This document shows positions 58,788 to 64,000 of a DNA stretch of 64,000 nucleotides, one piece after another. The translations under genes and the position numbers were made by a program. Every line of letters begins with the position of its first letter. The stretch's first letter is position 1. The stretch is from NCBI RefSeq assembly GCF_003751085.1, contig NZ_RJJY01000002.1, positions 1,426,001-1,490,000 on the forward strand, written 5' to 3'. The stretch is from Micromonospora sp. Llam0. Lineage in GTDB: Bacteria > Actinomycetota > Actinomycetes > Mycobacteriales > Micromonosporaceae. The notes under the pieces are model-generated. The model made no database searches, was not told the origin of the DNA, and saw only the letters and a program-made list of their open reading frames with translations.

Positions 58788-59966
58788 TCACGCCAGTGGG
58801 TCGAGGTGCCGCCGCAACTCGGCCGCGAACCGGGCGCTGACCTTGGCCGGGGCCAGATCCTCGACGTGGTCGCGGACCGCCGCACGGACCGGCTCGGCAC
58901 GCTCCCAGGCCCCACCGGACTCGGTGATCGTCTCGGCGGTCTTGTCCGGGTCGGACAGGTCGAACCGGCGCAGCGCGGCGTCCGGCAGCAGACCACCGAT
59001 GGTGGTGCCGGTCGACACGTACGCCGGCAGGCCGAATCCGGCGGTCAACGCCAGCGCACCGGAGTTCAGCGACGACCGGTACGGGTAGACGGCGGCGTCG
59101 GCCGCCCGCAGGAAGTACTGCACGTCGGTGTCGGATGCGAAGCCGGGATGGAAGATCACCGCCGGGTGCTCGGCGGCCCGGCGCATGAACTCGGGGCCGC
59201 CGGCCTCCTCGCGTACCTTGCCGGCGACCAGCCAGCGCAGCCGTGGGTCGTGCCGGACCGCGACGTCGAGCGCGTCGAGGAAGTCCCCGTGCCCTTTGTA
59301 CGGCCGGACCTGTCCGAAGGTGACCAGCACCCGGGCGCCGAGCGGGATGCCGAGGTGGCTGCGGGCGGCGGGCCGGTCCACCCAGTCCGGGTAGGCGCCG
59401 GCGAAGGTGGGATGCGGGGCGATCACCACGCGTCGGGGCTCGGCTCCGAAGGTGTCCCGCAGGATGTCGAGGTGGCTGTCGTGCATCAGGTGCACCACGT
59501 CGGCGCCGGCGAGCATCACCTGGCGCAGCCGGGTCTCGGTCGCCCGGTGCACGGTCTCGTGCGGGAGCAGGTTGTGCACCGTCCAGACCAGCCGTACGCC
59601 CCGGTCGCGCAGGGCGTCCAGCCGCTTGGCGAAAGCGTCGACCGCTGCCTCGGCCTGGCTGGTGGTGGTGCAACCGGAGGTGACGTCGTAGAGCCAGTGC
59701 ACGTGCAGCACCCGGCCGATGCCGTCGGGCAGCGCGGGCAGCAGTTCGTCCAGCTGGTCGAGCCGGCGGACCCGGATCGGCGTCAGGTTGCGCCGGGCGA
59801 ACCGGCTGTACAGCAACGACTGGTACGGGTTGGCCATGTCGACCGGCCAGTGCAGCCAGGCGACCGGCGGGCGGTCGGTGTCGGACCAGTCGGCGGCGGC
59901 CAGCGCGCTCAACGCGTCGTCGAGCAGGTGTCCGGCGGAGGCGCCACGGCCCCAGGGAACGATCAC
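58788..59966 (-). CDS. GT4-family glycosyltransferase
   Basis: 392 aa, GTG start at 59966 overlapping the stop of the upstream gene (GTGA). GT-B markers: VLHVHWLYDVTSG, LVWTVHNLLPHETVHR, VLVTFGQVRPYKGHGDFLDA and YPYRSSLNSGALALTAGFGL. It is clearly related to the fourth domain of the fusion protein at 30021. Probably adds a sugar to a surface polymer. Confidence 0.85.
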   Translation of the reverse strand: MIVPWGRGASAGHLLDDALSALAAADWSDTDRPPVAWLHWPVDMANPYQSLLYSRFARRNLTPIRVRRLDQLDELLPALPDGIGRVLHVHWLYDVTSGCTTTSQAEAAVDAFAKRLDALRDRGVRLVWTVHNLLPHETVHRATETRLRQVMLAGADVVHLMHDSHLDILRDTFGAEPRRVVIAPHPTFAGAYPDWVDRPAARSHLGIPLGARVLVTFGQVRPYKGHGDFLDALDVAVRHDPRLRWLVAGKVREEAGGPEFMRRAAEHPAVIFHPGFASDTDVQYFLRAADAAVYPYRSSLNSGALALTAGFGLPAYVSTGTTIGGLLPDAALRRFDLSDPDKTAETITESGGAWERAEPVRAAVRDHVEDLAPAKVSARFAAELRRHLDPLA

Positions 59967-60583
59967 GGCTGCCCACCGTACCGTGCACCGGTGCCGGCGG
60001 CGACCGCTCGGGCGACGGATGTGCTGGCCGGGTCGCCGGCACGCACCTCGGTGACACCGCCGGTCGCCGCGAGTCGGGTGAGGACACTGGTGGTGAGCTG
60101 GTCTCGCAGGTCGGAGGGCAGCCCCGCCCAGGCGGGGCGCCAGTAGGGCAACGCTCCGGGTCGGCCGGTGACGGTGGCCTCGATCGGAGCTGCCGGATCG
60201 GGTCGGTGCAGGGTGAGCCGGACCGCGTCGTCTGCTTGAGTCGACCGGTCGGCGACCGACTCTGGCTCGGCCGGCGGACCTACGGGCCGGTCGGTCGTGG
60301 GCGGCGGGTCGGCGGCCGGGGCCGGGGCGCCGACGCCCACGGACCGGACCCGCCGCTGCTCGGTCTCGTTCGCCGCCCCGCGCTGCACCAGCCGGAGCAG
60401 TGCCGCCGTCACGCCCTGACGATCGCCCTTGCGCTCGGCGATGCCGACGAAAAGACGGACATCGCTCGCAGTAACGTTCGGGCTGTAGAGTTGCGCCGCC
60501 GGCCGGCCGGCCCTGCGCTGCAACCGACCGACCATCCGCCGTGCCGGGCGCAGCACGCGACGTACTCTACGCATAAGGGTCAC
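59963..60583 (-). CDS. Hypothetical protein coupled to a glycosyltransferase
   Basis: 206 aa. A basic N-terminus (RRVRRVLRPARRMVGRLQRR) like those at the ends of the glycosyltransferases nearby, then a helical segment (DVRLFVGIAERKGDRQGVTA), a Pro/Asp-rich linker and a C-terminal domain of unknown type. It is transcribed with the glycosyltransferase and overlaps it by GTGA. It may be an adaptor protein for the polysaccharide enzymes. Confidence 0.6.
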   Translation of the reverse strand: MTLMRRVRRVLRPARRMVGRLQRRAGRPAAQLYSPNVTASDVRLFVGIAERKGDRQGVTAALLRLVQRGAANETEQRRVRSVGVGAPAPAADPPPTTDRPVGPPAEPESVADRSTQADDAVRLTLHRPDPAAPIEATVTGRPGALPYWRPAWAGLPSDLRDQLTTSVLTRLAATGGVTEVRAGDPASTSVARAVAAGTGARYGGQP

Positions 60584-60612
60584 CGATCCAGATTACCCAG
60601 TCGTGACGTGAG

Positions 60613-62220
60613 GTGAACGCGGTGCCATCCCCGACGGTCAGCGTCGTCGTGCCGGTCTACAACACAGAGAAGTGGCTCGCGGAAGCGCTCGGATCGATCG
60701 ACCGCCAGCCGGGCCGGGACCTGATCGAGGTCGTCGTGGTCGACGACGGCTCGACTGACGGGTCAGCCGAGGTCGCCCAGCGGTACGCCGACCAGGCCAC
60801 CGCGGTGCGCTACGTCCGGCAGGACAACGCCGGACTCGGCGCGGCCCGCAACCACGGCGTACGCCTCGCCGCCGGCCGCTACCTGGCATTCCTCGACTCG
60901 GACGACATCTACCCGGACGGAGCGCTCAGTCACCTGACCGGGCTCGCCGACCGTCACGAGGCGGCGATCGCCGTCGGCGACATGCAAGGGCTGCCGCCCC
61001 GGCCGAACCCCGCCTGGCGGCGGGAACTGCTCGCCGGTGAGCGGGTGGTCGAACACATCGCGCACGCCCCGGACCTGGTTGGCAACCCCTCGGCCTGCAA
61101 CAAGATCTTCCGCCGGGATCTGGTCGACGCCCTCGGCGTCAAGTTCACCGAGGGCACCGCGTTCGAGGACGTGTTGTTCACCATTCCGTTCCTGGCCAGG
61201 TCGCCCCGGACGATCCTCACGCCCCGGCTGAGCTACCTCTACCGGCAGCGGGGGGACAACTCCTCGCTGATGGATTCCCGCAGCCAGCCGGCCCGGATCA
61301 TGCAGCATCTGACCATCATCGAACGGCTCGCCGACGAGGTGCGTGACCTGCGCCCCGACGACCGCGAAGCGGTGCACCGGTGGATCGCCTACGTGCAGCT
61401 GCACTACGCGTGGCGGGCGGCGGCCGGCTGCGACGATGACCAGCTCGCCGAGTTCACCGCCCGGATGCACAGCCTCTTCAAGGACATCCCGACCGATGTG
61501 GCCAGCGAGTTCGTCGGCAACGCCGGGGCCGGGTTACGTGCCGTCGCGATCTACGAGCAGGACGCCGCGACGGTTCGCCGGCCACGCACCAGTCGACCGC
61601 TGCGGGTGCACGCCGGCCAGCCGTACCTCGGGCACCCCGACTTCGACACCTACCGCGACCTGCTCCGGGTCCGTGAGGTGACGGTCAGTGTGCACGGCCT
61701 GCGCGACAGTCGGCCGGTCACCGGCCCGACGGTCACCGTCCACGGCACGGTGCGCTGCGCCGGCATCGACGGCGAACCCGGTCAGGTCCGCTCCGATCTG
61801 CTGCTGGAGATCGGTGACGGGCTGCTCCGCCAACCGGTCACCGTCGAGGACCGCAAGAGCAACGATCTGCGCTGGTCCTGCCGGCTGGCCGCCGGCGAGC
61901 TGGCCCCCGGCCGGTACCCGGTCCGGCTGGTCGTCCGGGACAGCGGTCGCGAGTACGCCGTACCGCCGGGTCCGGAGCGCGGCGGCCGGGGCACCCTCGG
62001 CACCCGACCGACCCGGGTCGGCACCCGGGTGCTCTGGCTGACGCCGGACGCCGCCGGGCCGACGCTGGTCGTCACCGACGGCACCGCCGGCACCCTGGCC
62101 CGCAGTCCGCAGTGGCTGTCCGAGATGGGTGCCCGGCAGAGCCGGAACCTGCTCCGCCGGGCATGGCGGACGGCACGGTCCGGTCGGCGGCGGCTGACGT
62201 CCCGCCGTACCGACAGCTGA
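60613..62220 (+). CDS. GT2-family glycosyltransferase with C-terminal accessory domain
   Basis: 535 aa from GTG 60613. The GT-A domain has VSVVVPVYNTEKWLAEALGS, VVVVDDGSTDGSAEVAQRYA, RNHGVRLAAGRYLAFLDSDD (DxD) and EGTAFEDVLFTIPFLARSPR (catalytic ED). After about residue 300 is a beta-rich domain (VTVSVHGLRDSRPVTGPTVT) and a basic C-terminus (RRAWRTARSGRRRLTSRRTD). The accessory domain resembles that of the next gene, as in teichoic-acid-like polymer enzymes (TagF/TarQ style); the match is by appearance only. Confidence 0.85.
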   Translation: MNAVPSPTVSVVVPVYNTEKWLAEALGSIDRQPGRDLIEVVVVDDGSTDGSAEVAQRYADQATAVRYVRQDNAGLGAARNHGVRLAAGRYLAFLDSDDIYPDGALSHLTGLADRHEAAIAVGDMQGLPPRPNPAWRRELLAGERVVEHIAHAPDLVGNPSACNKIFRRDLVDALGVKFTEGTAFEDVLFTIPFLARSPRTILTPRLSYLYRQRGDNSSLMDSRSQPARIMQHLTIIERLADEVRDLRPDDREAVHRWIAYVQLHYAWRAAAGCDDDQLAEFTARMHSLFKDIPTDVASEFVGNAGAGLRAVAIYEQDAATVRRPRTSRPLRVHAGQPYLGHPDFDTYRDLLRVREVTVSVHGLRDSRPVTGPTVTVHGTVRCAGIDGEPGQVRSDLLLEIGDGLLRQPVTVEDRKSNDLRWSCRLAAGELAPGRYPVRLVVRDSGREYAVPPGPERGGRGTLGTRPTRVGTRVLWLTPDAAGPTLVVTDGTAGTLARSPQWLSEMGARQSRNLLRRAWRTARSGRRRLTSRRTDS

Positions 62221-62248
62221 CCGGTCGCGGCCGTCGGGCCGATCGCCG

Positions 62249-64000
62249 TCAACTGGCCAGCAGGGCGATCCGGTGCAGCCGGTCCGGCTCCAGTCGCAGC
62301 CGGAGCGGCTGCCTGCCGCCGGTGCCGTCCGCTCGGCCCAGGCCGTCCCGGATACGCAGGGACACCGGCAGGTCGCACACCTGGTCAGCCGCGCCCGGTT
62401 GGTAGCCGAACCACCAGCGGCCCGGTTCAAGCTGGTCCGGGCCGGCGGCCGGCACCCGGACCTGCCAGCCTTCGTCGACGCTCTCCACCGGCAGGTCGCG
62501 GTCCGCCGGGGCGGCCGCGTCCCGCAGGTCGTCGGCGTGCCGCAGGACAACCAGGGACGGCAGGTCACCAACCGCGCACTCACCGCCGATCGTCACCCCG
62601 CCCTGATCTACAGTCGCCCAGGTGGCCACCGGACCGGTCGGCAGCATCCGGATCGTCAGGCTGCCGTGATCCCCCGGCTCCACCAACGGGCCCGGGCGCC
62701 CACCGACCGGGTGCAGATCGACGAAGCCCTCCCCGACCGGCAGTTGTTCGTCGGTCCGGTCGGCGCCGAGCCGGTAGCCGACCAACCAGCCCGACACCGG
62801 ATCACCGACCGGCGCCGGTCGCTGGACGGCAGCCCCGGCGAGCAGATCCGCGAGCGGGATCCGACAGCTGAAGACAGCTCCGGTCGCCTCGTCGGTGTCC
62901 CGGCCGGCCGCCGCCGGATCGGCGGCGGGCCGGGCGGATCCGCCGACGGCGGTCGGGTAGCGCCGCCACACCACCGCCGGCGCCCGGGACAGGGACAGGG
63001 CCGTCGGCGGTGCGACACCGGCGGCGGCTGTTCCGCTGATCACCAGGCTGTCGTCGTCGACCTCGGCGGCGGTGGCCCACACCCTGGGTCGTTCGACCCG
63101 CAACCGCAGCGCACCGTCGTACAGCACCGGCACGATCCGTACCCCGGGTGCCACCCAGGTTGCGGGAAGGGCCGGCTGGATCTCGCCGACCTTGACCGGT
63201 GCGCTGACCGGCGGTCCGGCCGGGTCGACGACGCCGGTCATCACCAGCCAGGTGCCGGTCCGCCATCCTGAGCTGGGCCGCAGCGCCGACGTACGGAACG
63301 ATGCGTCGAACCCCGACCCGGCCGGCAGGTCGTCGGCCGACTGGCACGACACCGAGCCGCGACCAGCGAACACCCGCGAGTGGGCCAGGCCCGGCACGCG
63401 CCGCCCGGGACGGCCCCGCTCGCGCAGCCACAGGGCGCGTAGCCGGAGCCAGGGTGCGCCGGCCACCTGCGGCGCACGGTAGACGTGCCCGGAAATTCGC
63501 AACCGGCCGTCCCGCCAGGCGACCGACCGCAGGGCGGTACGCAACTGCCGGTCCGGCCGGTACAGCTGTACCGGAACGTCCGGCACCACCGGCGGTTGCT
63601 GTCCGAGCCGGGTCGCCGCCACCACGGTGAGCAGCTCGGCGAGTCGACCGTCGCTAGCCAACCGCCAGGCCACCCGCAGTCCCGGTTCGAGCCGGTCCGG
63701 CACCGACGGGTCGACCTCGGCGAGGAACTCGCCGGCCAACTGCAGGAAGCGCTGCCGGTACGCCTCGTCCGGCACGTCCGGCAGCAGGTGCAGGAACATC
63801 CGCAGGTCGCTGCGTAACGCGATGGTGTCGTAGTGGTTCTTCATCTTACGGTTGCCGAGCGCGGCGAGTGACCGGCTGGCGCTGCGCACCGCCGCGAACC
63901 GGTCGACCAGGTTGGTGATCTCCGTCTGCCGTTGACTGATCGACTCCTCGGCACCGGCCTCGCGCTGGCGCCAGTGGTAGACCGGGGTGCTCAGCACGTC
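62249..64000 (-). CDS. C-terminal part of a glycosyltransferase-like protein (runs past the window end)
   Basis: 582 codons to the window end, still open, so the N-terminal part is missing. A helical section (RQTEITNLVDRFAAVRSASR; NHYDTIALRSDLRMFLHLLP) is followed by repeated beta domains (LRISGHVYRAPQVAGAPWLR; VDDDSLVISGTAAAGVAPPT; GGVTIGGECAVGDLPSLVVL). The helical section is typical of the region after a GT2 catalytic domain in actinomycete surface-polymer transferases. The N-terminal catalytic domain is presumably beyond 64000. Confidence 0.65.
   Translation of the reverse strand, partial: DVLSTPVYHWRQREAGAEESISQRQTEITNLVDRFAAVRSASRSLAALGNRKMKNHYDTIALRSDLRMFLHLLPDVPDEAYRQRFLQLAGEFLAEVDPSVPDRLEPGLRVAWRLASDGRLAELLTVVAATRLGQQPPVVPDVPVQLYRPDRQLRTALRSVAWRDGRLRISGHVYRAPQVAGAPWLRLRALWLRERGRPGRRVPGLAHSRVFAGRGSVSCQSADDLPAGSGFDASFRTSALRPSSGWRTGTWLVMTGVVDPAGPPVSAPVKVGEIQPALPATWVAPGVRIVPVLYDGALRLRVERPRVWATAAEVDDDSLVISGTAAAGVAPPTALSLSRAPAVVWRRYPTAVGGSARPAADPAAAGRDTDEATGAVFSCRIPLADLLAGAAVQRPAPVGDPVSGWLVGYRLGADRTDEQLPVGEGFVDLHPVGGRPGPLVEPGDHGSLTIRMLPTGPVATWATVDQGGVTIGGECAVGDLPSLVVLRHADDLRDAAAPADRDLPVESVDEGWQVRVPAAGPDQLEPGRWWFGYQPGAADQVCDLPVSLRIRDGLGRADGTGGRQPLRLRLEPDRLHRIALLAS

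Overview
The window is very GC-rich with strong GC3 codon bias, GTG/TTG starts, short actinobacterial leaders and many secreted or cell-surface proteins. Gene content (LCP protein, WxL/DUF916-like pair, GH13 amylase with CBM20 domains, GH65 phosphorylase, c-di-AMP riboswitch ahead of a secreted coiled-coil peptidoglycan protein, FnIII-CBM2 protein) points to a filamentous actinomycete, most likely Micromonosporaceae. This is inferred from gene content only. I saw no rRNA, tRNA or CRISPR array.

Region 1 (1-13,700) is a mobile-element sink. It opens with a scrap of a thiamine-pyrophosphate oxidase gene and three decayed small genes, then an intact IS982-family element. Next comes a nest of elements whose boundaries can be read almost to the base. 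An IS630-family element sits at a CTAG that is also the end of the IS982 element. Its transposase is split by a group II intron exactly in front of the third catalytic (Glu) codon. The intron's reverse-transcriptase ORF is split by a 2.26-kb element that carries a large serine recombinase, two small genes and perfect 26-bp terminal inverted repeats. The intron RNA is split between domains V and VI by an IS1380-family element with a 5-bp target duplication. Removing each layer on paper restores the frame or structure beneath it. After the nest come an IS982 scrap and two IS200/IS605-type units: a tnpB with a divergent truncated tnpA, then a second tnpB.

Region 2 (13,700-21,200) is ordinary chromosome: a TetR regulator, a TPR-Smr gene pair, a ROK kinase, an ABC-F ATPase, NhaA, and an asparagine-synthetase-like protein that has lost its recognisable catalytic motifs. 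Region 3 (21,300-26,400) has an LCP protein, a secreted WxL-like protein and a DUF916-like anchor protein whose only good start is ATT, then a bile-acid:sodium-symporter-like carrier divergent from a LysR gene. Region 4 (26,400-41,900) has a secreted alpha-amylase behind maltose-type operators, a GT2, a 1,096-residue methyltransferase/coiled-coil/double-glycosyltransferase, a secreted vWA protein and its partner, a substrate-binding lipoprotein, a COG4315-like lipoprotein, a two-component system and a FnIII-CBM2 protein.

Region 5 (42,000-48,800) pairs a TrkA/RCK potassium-regulator gene with a divergent c-di-AMP riboswitch gene, followed by a GH65 phosphorylase/beta-phosphoglucomutase pair and a sugar ABC ATPase. 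Trehalose or maltose breakdown is the likely shared theme. Region 6 (48,800-64,000) has divergent glycosyltransferases, a secreted subtilase with a P domain, an arsenic-type cluster (ArsI-like / ArsR / GNAT), an AraC-GyrI regulator, and a run of surface-polysaccharide glycosyltransferases that continues past the window end.
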